Origin: Alloactinosynnema sp. L-07
GTDB taxonomy: Bacteria; Actinomycetota; Actinomycetes; Mycobacteriales; Pseudonocardiaceae
Assembly: GCF_900070365.1 (NCBI RefSeq)
Contig: NZ_LN850107.1
Span: forward strand, 1,860,001-1,924,000
Length of the DNA stretch: 64,000 bases
Direction of reading: 5' to 3'
In this document: piece by piece, positions 15,845 through 25,589 of the stretch
Layout: each line of letters starts with the position of its first letter
How positions within the stretch are numbered: position 1 is the stretch's first letter
Notes under the pieces: model-generated
Database searches by the model: none
The model's input: only the letters and a program-made list of their open reading frames with translations
Told to the model about the DNA's origin: nothing
Program-made: the position numbers and the translations under genes

Positions 15845-15899
15845 CCCTGTGGCCAGCCGCCAGCCGCGAGCGACAACAGCCCCATTCAGGGCGCCGACC

Positions 15900-16187
15900 G
15901 GCATCGCGTCCCAGCCGTTTGGCTGCTCTGGACTGCGGACAACGGCCGGACTCGTTCGCGCGCCCGGAATACTTCGCCCGGCTCGCGGACGGCCGTGGGC
16001 TCGTGGTCGACGTCCGCGAGCCGGACCGGATCAAGCCGCGTGGCGTGGTCGCTTTTCGACCTGACCAGGCGCTGTTGTGACACGCAGGGCTGGGATTACA
16101 CCGTGCTCGGTGCATCCGGGACTTCCTCCACGCCAATCTGCCGCAGTTGTGTGGCACGACTACCAACGGTGGGACTGCGGGCCTATA
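15900..16187 (+). pseudogene. possible TnsA-like endonuclease fragment
   Basis: The plus-strand segment PEYFARLADGRGLVVDV followed by REPDRIKPRGVVAF resembles the central part of TnsA-like transposon endonucleases (a restriction-endonuclease-like fold, with an xD/E-VxV strand and a DRIKPRD-like segment). It stops at 16078-16080, and the expected continuation (TQGWDYTVLGA) lies in another frame. Short and degenerate, so the assignment is tentative. Confidence 0.35.
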
Positions 16188-16576
16188 GCAGCGGCGGGTT
16201 GATCGATGAGGCTGCTCCTGGGGCCCGTTGGAACTTGATCACCGTTGAAGGGGCGTCGGGGTGTTTCATCTTCTCGACAATGGTCTCGGTGAGCCTTTGG
16301 ATGTCGTTCATGTCCAAGCCCCAGATGGCGTCAACCTGGGCTCCAGCGACTTCGATGACAAGGCCGTAGAGCGGCTTCAGCCTCAGCGCCGCGGTCAGAC
16401 GCCAGATCAGGAAGGCCATGCCCACCACAAAGACGAGCAGCCCGGCAGTCATGGAGGCGACGACACCAGCGATTCCTGCAACGACCAGCCAGATCAGGGT
16501 CCGGATGGTGAAAACCTTCACCGCCCTGATCTTGAGCGGCCGCAGGTCGATCCAGCGCGAACCGACGCTGGAGATG
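16183..16576 (-). pseudogene. DUF6232-like membrane protein, N terminus lost
   Basis: The frame with GTG 16521 encodes two membrane segments (LIWLVVAGIAGVVAS and AGLLVFVVGMAFLIWRLTAAL), then LYGLVIEVAGAQ and a helical end (DIQRLTETIVEKM). In-frame coding extends upstream to about 16576 ([17 protein letters not shown]) and is cut there, where a trxB fragment begins on the other strand. The family normally has an N-terminal soluble part that is absent here. Confidence 0.5.
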
Positions 16577-16577
16577 G

Positions 16578-17507
16578 ATCCGAAACCTGATCATCGTCGG
16601 TTCCGGGCCTGCCGGGTACACCGCGGCGGTCTACGCCGCGCGGGCACAGCTGAACCCGTTGATCTTCGAGGGTTCGCAGTTCGGTGGCGCGCTGATGACG
16701 ACCACCGAGGTGGAGAACTTCCCCGGCTTCCGCGACGGCATCATGGGTCCGGACCTGATGGAGCAGATGCGCGCCCAGGCCGAGCGCTTCGGCGCCGAGC
16801 TGCGGCCGGAGGACGTCGAGTCCGTCGACCTGTCCGGCCCGGTCAAGTACGTCGAGGCCAATGGCACGCGCTACGCGGCCAAGGCCGTCGTGCTGGCGAT
16901 GGGTGCCGCGGCCCGCTACCTCAACGTGCCCGGTGAGCAGGAGCTGCTCGGCCGCGGTGTGTCGGCCTGTGCCACGTGTGACGGGTTCTTCTTCCGCGAC
17001 CAGGACATCGCCGTGCTCGGCGGCGACTCGGCGATGGAGGAGGCCACCTTCCTCACCCGGTTCGCCAAGTCGGTCACGATCATCCACCGGCGCGAGGAGT
17101 TCCGGGCGTCGAAGATCATGCTGGAGCGGGCCAAGGCCAACGAGAAGATCCGCTGGCAGCTCAACACCGAGGTCCTGGAGGTCCTCGGCGAGACCACTGT
17201 CACCGGTCTGAAGATCCGCGACACCGTGACCGGCGAGTCCTCGGAGCTGCCGGTCACCGGCTTCTTCGTCGCGATCGGCCACGACCCGCGCAGCGCGTTG
17301 GTCAAGGGCCAGGTCGAGGTCGATGACGCGGGCTATGTGCTGGTCGAGGGCCAGAGCACCTACACCAACCTCGACGGCGTGTTCGCCGCGGGCGACCTGG
17401 TCGACCATGAGTACCGTCAGGCGATCACCGCCGCGGGCTCCGGCTGCGCGGCCGCCATCGACGCCGCGCGCTGGCTCGCCGAACACGCTGGCGATACCTC
17501 CGAGTAG
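16578..17507 (+). pseudogene. trxB: thioredoxin reductase missing its first residues
   Basis: The frame encodes an almost complete thioredoxin reductase: FAD-binding [19 protein letters not shown], active-site [17 protein letters not shown]-binding [14 protein letters not shown], then ATFL-like continuation and the C-terminal [20 protein letters not shown]. There is no start codon before the FAD motif. An ATG at 16574 is one base out of frame, and first in-frame starts (TTG 16659, ATG 16695) would delete the FAD site. No thioredoxin gene follows. Probably a displaced duplicate cut at a breakpoint near 16576. Confidence 0.75.
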
Positions 17508-17541
17508 AGACTGTTGGATCGGTCTGACAGACCGTTGTGTC

Positions 17542-17646
17542 CTAAGTCGACGGATGGGTGGCGAGGAACAAGACGCAGGCGATTTCCAACAGGATCAAGG
17601 CTGGTGCGGGTTCGCTGTCGATCTCGGCGCCGATGTCAACTGCCAT
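17542..17646 (-). CDS. 34-residue peptide gene with strong ribosome-binding site
   Basis: GGAGG lies 6 bases before ATG 17646. The peptide starts with an acidic segment (MAVDIGAEIDSEPAPA) followed by a hydrophobic helix (LILLEIACVLFLATH) and ends at TAG 17542. It is about 80 bases downstream of the HEPN-like gene in the same direction and could be co-transcribed. It could be a membrane micropeptide or a RiPP precursor; neither is shown. Confidence 0.45.
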   Translation of the reverse strand: MAVDIGAEIDSEPAPALILLEIACVLFLATHPST

Positions 17647-17729
17647 GCGCGCCTCCTGCTGTGTAGCAGCAGTCGCGGCGGGGCGTGGTGGCGTTACTGT
17701 TGATCGAGGGCGTCGTTCTGAGTCGCCCG

Positions 17730-19316
17730 TCAGCGATCCGCAAAGTCGACCGCGGCGCGGTCTGCGGCGTAGCCGACGCCGAGGTTCTCCAGGTGGTTGT
17801 GCCACCACGTTCGCCAGGTGACTCGCTTGGTGTCGTCGCTGAGGATGGCGTCGACGGGTGTTTCGCCGGTGAACGGCCACGGCCCGCCTTCGGCCGCCAA
17901 ACACAGTCGGGCCAGGATGGCTCGGCGCACGAGGTCGCGCATGCGGTCCACGGCGCGGTGTAGTGCGACGCCGAGTTGGTCTGTGGCGTCTTCCGTCGGT
18001 ACGGTGGAAATTCGACCGACCTCCTTGCGTAGGTCCTTGTCCTTGATCTGGCCGCCGTGGACGAGTCTGGACCGCAGGCCGTACAGGCGGCTCACGTCGC
18101 CGAAGAGGTCTTCGGCCGCGTCGTCGCTGGTCGCCAGCAGCGTTGCGACTCGCATTCTCAGTCGCAGAGTCAGGCCCTCGTTGTCTTTCTCGGTTCCGAT
18201 CATGACGGCCTCCAGCGCGGTGGCCAGGTCGACGAGAGGTTCATACGGGTTGTCGTCGATATAGGACTGCGAGAAGCGTGCCAGTGCGACGTCGAACGAG
18301 GTGGCGACCATGCCGTCGCGTTTGACGTCGGCGCGGTCGATCAGTTCTCCGATCGCGGTGAACGCGTCGCTTTCGTTGCCGGTCAACCGGACTGTGCGTC
18401 GGAAGAGCGACCTGCGCTGTCCTCTGGCCACGATGTTCATGAACGGGTCGATTCGTGAGACCAGGGTCGTCATCCCGCTCACTTCGTACACCGTTCGCGC
18501 TGTGCCCGCCGTGAGCAGACGTGCGATAAGGAGGAAGCGGTCGAACCGATCGGACAGACGCTCGACCACTTGGTACGGGGCGGGGTCGGTGCTGGTTTCC
18601 CGTGTGATCAGCAGTGCGTGTGGAGGGTTATAGGGTCGAGGGTCACCGGTTGGCCAGGCTCGCGCCGCTCCACTGATTTCGCGTTGGATGCGGCGGGTGA
18701 GGCCACCGAATCCTTTGGGCTCGGGTACAACTGTGATCTCGCCGATCTGCGCCTCGTTGCCTGTGGTGGTGGTCAGATGCGCGACGTGCCGCGCGCTCAC
18801 GACTTCGTAGGAGGCGCTCGAAAGCACGTCGATCAGTTCGTCGATGGACTCCTCTACCGCGGTGGCGCCGTCAGTCGCGCACCTGGCGACGACGGCCTCC
18901 AGGAGGCTGAAGATGTACGCGGTCGCGTGCTCGATGTGAAACGGATTGGCTCGGTGCTGGAAGCGATCAGGGAAGCAGGCTTCGAGCGCCTCCTCCAGCG
19001 GTCGGTAGTGCGAGACAGCCCTGACGGTGTCGCCGAAGTAGTCGCTACCGACCTTGATGTACGGCCGGAACCTTGGAGTGGGGACCACGTGCTCGTCCTG
19101 GAGGGCATCAAGGGCCTCCGCGATGAACGACCGGCACGCGGTACGCAGAGGTTCGTAGTCGACCACCGGACCATCCTGCCAGAGCAGCCCTGCGTTCCAC
19201 CGACGCAGGATCATGCTTCGTCGTGTGATTCTCTCTTGGCGCGTGGACGTCCGTGAACCCACGTTGTGAATTGATTCATCGAAGACGGCGAAGTCTGCTG
19301 TTTGGCTGTTGTTCAT
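17730..19316 (-). CDS. HEPN-like (Apea-type) protein
   Basis: From ATG 19316 (528 aa) or ATG 19214; neither has a good ribosome-binding site, and the sequence before MILRRWNAG is less convincing. The C-terminal third contains PLVDLATALEAVMIG followed by RLYGLRSRLVHGG; the R-x4-6-H arrangement is the hallmark of HEPN domains, most like the Apea-HEPN group. HEPN proteins often act as RNases in defence and toxin systems. The N-terminal ~300 residues are unassigned. Divergent from a broken GntR gene only 12 bases away. Confidence 0.5.
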   Translation of the reverse strand: MNNSQTADFAVFDESIHNVGSRTSTRQERITRRSMILRRWNAGLLWQDGPVVDYEPLRTACRSFIAEALDALQDEHVVPTPRFRPYIKVGSDYFGDTVRAVSHYRPLEEALEACFPDRFQHRANPFHIEHATAYIFSLLEAVVARCATDGATAVEESIDELIDVLSSASYEVVSARHVAHLTTTTGNEAQIGEITVVPEPKGFGGLTRRIQREISGAARAWPTGDPRPYNPPHALLITRETSTDPAPYQVVERLSDRFDRFLLIARLLTAGTARTVYEVSGMTTLVSRIDPFMNIVARGQRRSLFRRTVRLTGNESDAFTAIGELIDRADVKRDGMVATSFDVALARFSQSYIDDNPYEPLVDLATALEAVMIGTEKDNEGLTLRLRMRVATLLATSDDAAEDLFGDVSRLYGLRSRLVHGGQIKDKDLRKEVGRISTVPTEDATDQLGVALHRAVDRMRDLVRRAILARLCLAAEGGPWPFTGETPVDAILSDDTKRVTWRTWWHNHLENLGVGYAADRAAVDFADR

Positions 19317-19328
19317 CGACTTGGGTAA

Positions 19329-20116
19329 ATGGTTTCGTTGCGATCGGACCGGTTGTGGCCCTTGGGATCGGTAAGATCGGCGGTGTGCGCCGCGGATGTT
19401 CGTCGGCAGATCGTCTCGGGTGAGCTTGAGGTGGGGCAGCCGGTTCCGTCCGAGGCATTGTGTGCGAAGTGGGAAGCGTCGCGCGGGCCGGTTCGGCAGG
19501 CATTGGCGTCGTTGCGGGCCGAGGGGTTGATCGGCGGGGGTCGGGGGAAGCCGCCGGTGGTTCGGCGGCGGGCGCTGAATCAGCCGTTCGAGACGTTCTT
19601 GTCGTTCTCGAAGTGGGTGGCCACGCTGGGGCATACCCCTGGTCAGCGCACGTTGGAGATCGCCCGGCGGCCTGCGTCACTTGACGTGGCGGATGTGTTG
19701 GCGCTCGATGAGCAGGCGCCGGTCGTGCAGCTGTTGAGGCTACGGTCGATTGAGGGCAGGCCGCGATGTTGGAGCGGACGACGTTCGTCGAGCCGGTAGG
19801 AAAGTTGTTGTTCGGATTTGATTGTGATTCAGGTTCAATCTACGCGTATTTGGGTGATCAGGGCGTCGATATCACGTTTGTCCATCACCTGATCGATGCG
19901 GTTGCCGCCGACGAGACCGATAGTGAACTGCTGGGAGTGCCGGTTGGTTCGCCGTTGTTGCGGGAACGGCGGCGGGCGTCGAGTTCGGCGGGGGAGCCGG
20001 TGGAGTACTCCGACGATCGTTACCGGCCGGACATGGTGAGTTTCAGCATCGAGAATGCGCAGGAGTCGCAGCCGGGGTTGTCGCGGAGTTGGAGTCCGCG
20101 GATCGTGTCGGGTTAG
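19329..20116 (+). pseudogene. GntR-family regulator (UTRA type) broken by a frameshift
   Basis: The first part has the GntR winged helix (DVRRQIVSGELEVGQPVPSE, then GPVRQALASLRAEGLI). Near 19765 the UTRA domain continues in a second frame from MLERTTFVEPVGKLL to [14 protein letters not shown]. Restoring one base gives a normal ~250-residue GntR/UTRA repressor. The ligand is unknown. Inactive unless the shift is a sequencing error. Confidence 0.7.
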
Positions 20117-20347
20117 AGGAGTCCGAGTTCGGCGAGCAGGAGCCAGACGCGGTGTTCGATGTCGTCGCGGATGGGGCGGATGCCGTCGATGTCGAGGCTC
20201 GCGGGGTCGGGGATGGACCAGTGGTCGTATCGTGGTCTGCACGGAGTGCACGCCGGGGAGGTCGTCGAGGGTGTCGTCGATGAGCAATGCGCAGCTGCCG
20301 CAGCGCATGCCCTCGATCCGGAAGACGTGTGTCGTTGTTGTGGCCAC
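20107..20347 (-). pseudogene. CopZ-like metal-binding N terminus joined to an arsenate reductase-like C terminus
   Basis: GTG 20347 follows GGGAG and begins a heavy-metal-associated domain ([17 protein letters not shown]; the two Cys bind Cu+). After GVHSVQTT, at about 20229, coding shifts to another frame encoding [11 protein letters not shown], then [20 protein letters not shown] to stop 20107. This second part matches the C terminus of low-molecular-weight-phosphatase-type arsenate reductases. Two unrelated gene ends are fused out of frame, so this is a deletion scar in a former metal-resistance cluster. Confidence 0.55.
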
Positions 20348-20349
20348 AG

Positions 20350-21020
20350 TGGACTCCCGGTTCAGACGATGGTGATGACGCCGGGTGCGCCGGGCGAGTC
20401 GGATCGCGTCCACCGCGGACCAGGGTGTGATCGGATGCCTCGATGGCCACGTTGGTGCCGGTGCCCATGGCCGGGCCCAGGTCGGCCTGGGCGAGTGCTG
20501 CGGCGTCGTTGACCCCGTCGCCGACCATCGCCACCGCGGGCGGCGGTGTCGTTGTCCCCAGTGAGCAGCACCTGCCGCAAACCCAGGTCACGCAGCCCCT
20601 GGATGGCCTCGGCCGAGGTGGGCCTGATCGTGTCGGCGACCACCAGCACCGCGCGAGCCGAACCGTCCCACGCGACGGCGACCGTGGTGCGGCCCTGGGA
20701 CTTGGCCTGCTTCTTGGCCAGCTCCAGGTCCTCGGGCAGGTGGATACTCCACTGGGCCAGCAGCGAGGCGCGCCCCACCAGCACCGCGTGGCCGTCCACG
20801 ACTCCTTGGACGCCGAGCCCTTCCAGGTTCGTGAAGTCCTCGACCGCGGGCAGGTCACCGACGCGTTCTGGGCGCCGGTGGCGATGGCCTTGGCGATGGG
20901 GTGCTCGGAGGCGTGTTCGAGGGCGCCGGCCAGTCGCAGCGCCTCGGCTTCGTCGGCGCCGTCGGTGACGTGTACGGCGAGCAGGCTCATCTTGCCGGTG
21001 GTGACGTGCTGGTCTTGTCC
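20350..21020 (-). pseudogene. P1B-type (copper) ATPase remnant with several frameshifts
   Basis: Pieces of the cytosolic domain lie in order in different frames: [20 protein letters not shown] (SEHPL-type motif), [46 protein letters not shown] and [18 protein letters not shown] (hinge motif). The phosphorylation motif and all membrane helices are missing. It is clearly a degraded copper exporter beside the CopZ-like fragment. Confidence 0.75.
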
Positions 21021-21135
21021 AGCTGTGACTGAGGCGTCGGCAACCGCTGGCCACCGGGATACATGCTTCAGGCGCTGTCCCCTGTGTGTCGGCGATTGGC
21101 ACCTTGCGGGCGCTGACGCGGACAGGCAGGTGGCG

Positions 21136-21600
21136 CTAGCCGGCGAGTGGGTGGGGTTGTCCGGTCATGGCGGTGAGGGCGGTGGCGACTTCTTGGAGGT
21201 TGGCTTTGATGTAGGTGGTGGCGGCGGGTCCGGTGTTGTCGGTGTGTCCGGCGCAGGCGCGAGCGATGCCGTAGCCGAAGTGGCGTTCGACCCAGGTGAG
21301 GGTGGTGTGGCGGAGCCAGTAGGTGGAGATGGTTTGGGTGGCGACCCAGGGGAGTTGTTGGCCGATGCGGTGCCAGAGGTGGTCGTAGCGGCGGCTGGTG
21401 ATGGGTTGGCCGTTGCGGTAGCGCAGTAGTTGGTCGGTGGGCAGGACGGCGCCGCGGGCGGCCGCGTGGTCGGTGAGGCAGGCGGCGAGGGCTGGGGTGA
21501 TGGGTTGCCAGCGAACGGTGCAGCCTTTCTCGCGGAGGCGGACGAGGCAGTGGTGTGATCTGGGCGATCTGGCGGAGAACGGCAGTTCCGCATCCTGAGA
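21136..21600 (-). pseudogene. tyrosine recombinase, C-terminal catalytic fragment
   Basis: The frame ending at 21136 contains the late catalytic block of phage-type integrases: YWLRHTTLTWVERHFG (HxxR region), RACAGHTDNTGPAATTYIKA (GH, then Tyr). The N-terminal SAM-like and first Arg regions are absent or out of frame upstream. A remnant of an older integrated element, unlinked to the serine recombinase. Confidence 0.6.
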
Positions 21601-21729
21601 TCCTGAGCGCTGAGGCAGGCGCCAGCCGGAACCAGCGTTCGGGGACTGTTCGAGACGTCTACGATCGTCCATGTTCAGCATGTCGCGCCCCTCGGGTCGG
21701 CCTTTCCCTCGGACTACCCGCGGCAGAGG

Positions 21730-21945
21730 CTGGGAACCACGAGGAATCGGGGGAGTGCCTCGGCGGCGCCCCGTGGGGACCTGACATTGATCTGTGAGGA
21801 CGTCCGTGGTAGATCGTCTTGCCCTCGGCGTCGTAGACCCAGTGTCCGGGCTGTTGGAAGCCCAGGTCGGCCGCTGGTCGCCGCGACCGTCACGGCCACG
21901 ACGACCACGGAGATCACCGTGCCCCGCCGCGTGGATCGATCACCC
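21730..21945 (-). pseudogene. fragment of a hypothetical membrane/secreted protein
   Basis: A short hydrophobic start (VISVVVVAVTVAATSG) is followed in a shifted frame by DLGFQQPGHWVYDAEGKTIY, a turn I associate with a family of actinobacterial single-span proteins (GHWVY). It is cut off after about 60 residues. Recognition is weak. Confidence 0.25.
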
Positions 21946-21947
21946 GG

Positions 21948-22907
21948 TCACTTAGGCAGTCGAGGCCATACGACCTCGGCGAGCCGCCGGGCGCTCGCGC
22001 AGGCGTCGATGGCGTTGTTCTGGCTGGTTACGGCCAGGCTTGCGGTCTCGACCAGGTGCTCACCACGCGCTGCGTAGGTGAGGACGAACGCGCACTTGTA
22101 GTGGCCGCCCGGTTGTTCCTCGATGACGGAGTCTCGCCCGCCGATCATCTCGTGCGGCCCCTCCGGTGCGAACCGGGTGCCCAGGGCGATCTCCGCGTGA
22201 TGCCAGCGCAATGTTCCCGTCGAACCCCACTGGCATCGCCGACCGGCCGGATTAGGGGTCGCGGCAAGCTTTTCGTACTGGTCGACGATGTGCAGGGCAG
22301 GCCCTGCCTCGGCCAGGGACAGCAGCGAGCACGGGTCGATGGCGCCGAGCAGCCCGTCCGGCGCGGTCGCCTGAGCGGCCTTTCCCGCCACGATGTCCTG
22401 AGCCGCGCGGACTGCCACCTCCTGCGCGGCTGCGCACAGCACAGACGTATTCGGTGGAGTGCTCTGGTCGGGCGCGGCCGCGGCGGTCACATCAACGACA
22501 TCCAGATTCCGGAACACGAGTTGCGCGGTGCAGCCGTCGTCATATTCGACGTTGGGCCCCAATCGCAATGGCCAGGGCACCCGATCCACCTGCCGCGCTT
22601 GGTGGGCCACCTTCGGCCGACTCTCGATCGGTCCGATCGTAAGCCAGATATGGCCACCGTCAGACTGCCTGAGCGTCGCACAGAACTCGGTAGCCGCGAC
22701 GGGCGCGACGAGTTCCCTGCCAACGGCCTCGGGACGCATGATCGAGCAGTAGTCGAGCCCGCGCACCCCGCCGACCGCGGCATCGGCACTGCCCATCCGC
22801 TTCTGGACCCCGGCTGCCGCGGGATCCTCCAGGGCGGTCCCGGCCTGGACTTCGGTACAGGCGGACAGCAGAAGGACGCACACCAGCACTCCCGCGAGTC
22901 TTCGCAT
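21948..22907 (-). CDS. DUF3558-like lipoprotein
   Basis: 319 residues with a lipoprotein signal peptide (RRLAGVLVCVLLLSAC, lipobox LSAC with Cys at about residue 17). Two similar halves follow, each starting with a DxCS-type motif (LDYCSIMRPEAVG; IDPCSLLSLAEAG) and containing paired Cys, as in DUF3558-like proteins. It should be anchored on the outer face of the membrane. It is one of few intact genes in this stretch. Role unknown. Confidence 0.65.
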   Translation of the reverse strand: MRRLAGVLVCVLLLSACTEVQAGTALEDPAAAGVQKRMGSADAAVGGVRGLDYCSIMRPEAVGRELVAPVAATEFCATLRQSDGGHIWLTIGPIESRPKVAHQARQVDRVPWPLRLGPNVEYDDGCTAQLVFRNLDVVDVTAAAAPDQSTPPNTSVLCAAAQEVAVRAAQDIVAGKAAQATAPDGLLGAIDPCSLLSLAEAGPALHIVDQYEKLAATPNPAGRRCQWGSTGTLRWHHAEIALGTRFAPEGPHEMIGGRDSVIEEQPGGHYKCAFVLTYAARGEHLVETASLAVTSQNNAIDACASARRLAEVVWPRLPK

Positions 22908-23215
22908 CGGTCTAGCCCCCAGTCGACGTGAACGCGGGTATTCCTACCATCCGTGACAGCTGTCGTCGATGAGTCGGGCAGCCAGACCTTCGGCGTTGAC
23001 GACCGGATGATCAGCTCCTGCTAGACCCCGCATCGCCAGGGCCGAAGAGGCCAGACCTCTTCCGCCCTGGTGGGTGGCGGCGTCACCGCGCCCGTCGCCA
23101 CGTGCCACGCGGGCGCCGATCGCGTCCTCGACCTTGACGCGACCACCGGTCCGGCTCGTGCCGTGCTCACTCCGGTTCCTCGTCTGACCAGGTCGAAGGC
23201 GATCTCAGCGGGCGG

Positions 23216-24167
23216 TCATAGGCCGATGGCCCGCACCATCCCGACGTGGGCGCGGCGGGTCTCGCCGTAGAGCGGATGCGCCAACCCGGCCTGCAGCCGA
23301 CGGCCTTCGGCGCGCACGGTCAGCAGGCCCCGTGACTCGGCGTCTCCACGGCCTCGGCGCTGGTCAGCTTGGTGAGCAGGGGCAAGCCCAGCGGTTCGGC
23401 CAAGGCCAGCACGTCGACGACGTCGCGGATCGGCGCGGGCAGCGGTCCCATTCGCGCGACGACCAACTCGGCCAAGCCCGGCGACAGCTCCGGAGTTGCC
23501 GCCAGATGCCACACCCACCAACGCGGCGCAGGGTTCGGTTGTCGAGCGCCTGCTCGACGAGTAGGCGCAGATAGAGGGCGTTGCCTGCGGTCAGGCTCCA
23601 CAGCTGACCGGCCGTGGTGTCCGCGACCTGGCCGCGCAGCACCGCTTCGAGCAGTGCGACGGTGTCGGCCTCCGACAGCGGCCTCACTTCGTGGCGGTCG
23701 AGGTGGCCGTCCTTCCACAGCGCGGTCACCGCGTCGGGCGCGGGCTCACCCGACCGCACCGTGATCACCACCGTGGCGGCGCGCCGCAGCACCAGCTGGT
23801 GCACCAGCTGCGGAGAGCGCGTCGAGCAGGTGCGCGTCGTCCACGCCGACCAACACCCCGCCCGGCTTGTCGGCGACCAGCGCGGCGGTCGCCTGCGCCA
23901 GCAGCTGCCGCTGATCACCCTCGACCCGGCCGAGCAGGGCGGAGAAGGCGCCCAGCGGCAGGGCTCGGGTGGAGGCGGTGGCCGCGGCCCATCGCGTGGC
24001 CGTGCCGCGGTTCCGGGCGAGGGTGAGCGCTTCCTGCGCCAAGCGGGTCTTGCCGACCCCGGCCGCGCCGCCAGCACCAGCCCGCGCGGACCGTCGGCGC
24101 GACGAAGCGCCGCGTCGATGGATCCGAGTTCCGCAATCCGCCCTGTCAGCGGCCAGCGCTGCCCCAC
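23216..24167 (-). pseudogene. LuxR-type (LAL) regulator ATPase part, multiple frameshifts
   Basis: Starts with WPLTGRIAELGSIDAALRRA and then alternates frames: ALTLARNRGTATRWAAATA, GGVLVGVDDAHLLDAL (Walker B-like), VVITVRSGEPAPDAV, VRPLSEADTVALLEAVL and LAEPLGLPLLTKL. This is the N-terminal AAA-type ATPase of a large ATP-binding LuxR regulator. The C-terminal HTH is not in place downstream. Dead gene. Confidence 0.65.
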
Positions 24168-24325
24168 CGCCCGGATGCTACGGACAACCTAGGTGCTCAC
24201 CTACTGCATTTCGCACCTCGTGGGCCCCGAAAGCGAGTACTCCACTACTCGTGACGCCCTCCTCTGACGGCCAGACGATCGGACACAGCGGGAAATCCCC
24301 GCATGACTGTCGGAGTGGAGGACCA

Positions 24326-25489
24326 ATGAACGACGTGCAGATCTGGTGGGTCGGCATGGAATGCAGACAGAAGCAGGAATCCGTCGACGAAGTCTTCGGC
24401 ACCGTCGACCTGGTCACCGCCGACGGGCGGCACCACAGCTCGTACAAGTTCTCCGACGGACCCGACTACTGGTCGCTGGGCCCGGACGGCGAGCGGATCG
24501 CCATCGCGCAAACACTGCTCTACTCCGGACCGGCCATCGACCTCGCGCTCGCCGGGTCGCTGGTGGAATGGGACAGCGGCGACATCCAGAAGTACAAGGA
24601 CGCCGCTGCCGAGGCGGTCTCCGTCGTCGCCGCGGCGTTGGCCGCCGCCGGGGGAGGGGGCGGCGTGCTGGCCAAGCCGCTCGTCGACCTACTCGCCGAA
24701 GCGCTGGTCGACCTCGCCACCGACCTCCTCGGCCTCGACGCCGATCCGTACACCCCCAAGGCTGTCCAACTCACCCGCGACGACCTGGTGGCCTCGGGCG
24801 AACGGCGTCGCACGCTGCGCCGCAACGACGACCACAGGTCGATCACCTGGACCCACGAGATTGTTCTCACCGGAACCGACGACGGCGGCGACGTCGGCGA
24901 GTACGCCATCTACTTCGACGTGCGGGGACCGGGCTGGGGCGACCGCTACCCGATGGTCGAGGAGGGCTCGGTCGCGGGCTCGGTGGCGGCCGCGTCGCGG
25001 CACCGCGGGCACCTCGACCTGTTCTGGGCGGCGCCGGACGGCGGTGTCTACGGCATCGCTTGGGCCGGGCAGTGGAGCGCGCCCTATCTCGTCGTGCCTG
25101 GTGCGGACGCCCGCGCGGTGTGCGCGGCGTCGCGGTTCGACGGGCACCTCGACTTGTTCTGGGCAGGCGCGGACGGCAGCGTCGGCGCCCGCTCCTGGTC
25201 GGCCGCGACCGGCTGGGGCGTCCCCTACCTGATGGCCGGACCCGGATCGGCGTCGAACTCCGTCGCCGCCGCGTCGCGGCACCGCGATCACCTCGACCTG
25301 TTCTGGGCGGCGCCGGACGGCGGCGTCGTCGCCAGGTCATGGGGCGGGCAGGAGTGGAGCGAGCCCTACCTCGTGGTGCCCGGCGCGGACGCCCGGGCGG
25401 TAAGTGCGGCGTCGCGTTTCGACGATCACCTCGACCTGTTCTGGACCGGCGCCGATGGAGGTGTCGGCGCCCGCTCCTGGATGCAGTAG
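24326..25489 (+). CDS. beta-propeller-like repeat protein (lectin/PLL type)
   Basis: ATG 24326 follows GGAGGACCA. The 387-residue protein has an N-terminal unassigned part (residues 1-200, including an Ala/Gly-rich helical stretch) and four tandem ~46-residue repeats to the end. Each repeat has the form W-PYLVVPG, then VAAASRH--HLDLFWAAPDGGVxARSW. Such repeats form blades of sugar-binding propellers (fucose-specific lectin/PLL families). There is no signal peptide. It lies intact between remnants of LuxR genes, so it is probably a recent or selected gene. Confidence 0.65.
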   Translation: MNDVQIWWVGMECRQKQESVDEVFGTVDLVTADGRHHSSYKFSDGPDYWSLGPDGERIAIAQTLLYSGPAIDLALAGSLVEWDSGDIQKYKDAAAEAVSVVAAALAAAGGGGGVLAKPLVDLLAEALVDLATDLLGLDADPYTPKAVQLTRDDLVASGERRRTLRRNDDHRSITWTHEIVLTGTDDGGDVGEYAIYFDVRGPGWGDRYPMVEEGSVAGSVAAASRHRGHLDLFWAAPDGGVYGIAWAGQWSAPYLVVPGADARAVCAASRFDGHLDLFWAGADGSVGARSWSAATGWGVPYLMAGPGSASNSVAAASRHRDHLDLFWAAPDGGVVARSWGGQEWSEPYLVVPGADARAVSAASRFDDHLDLFWTGADGGVGARSWMQ

Positions 25490-25589
25490 CCGCGAAGACC
25501 GGTGGCCCGCCTGCGGACCCCCCGCGGGCGGGCCGTCGCGTGGCGCGTCAGCCGCTGCCGACCGGCGGGAGCCCGCGACCCAGACAGCG

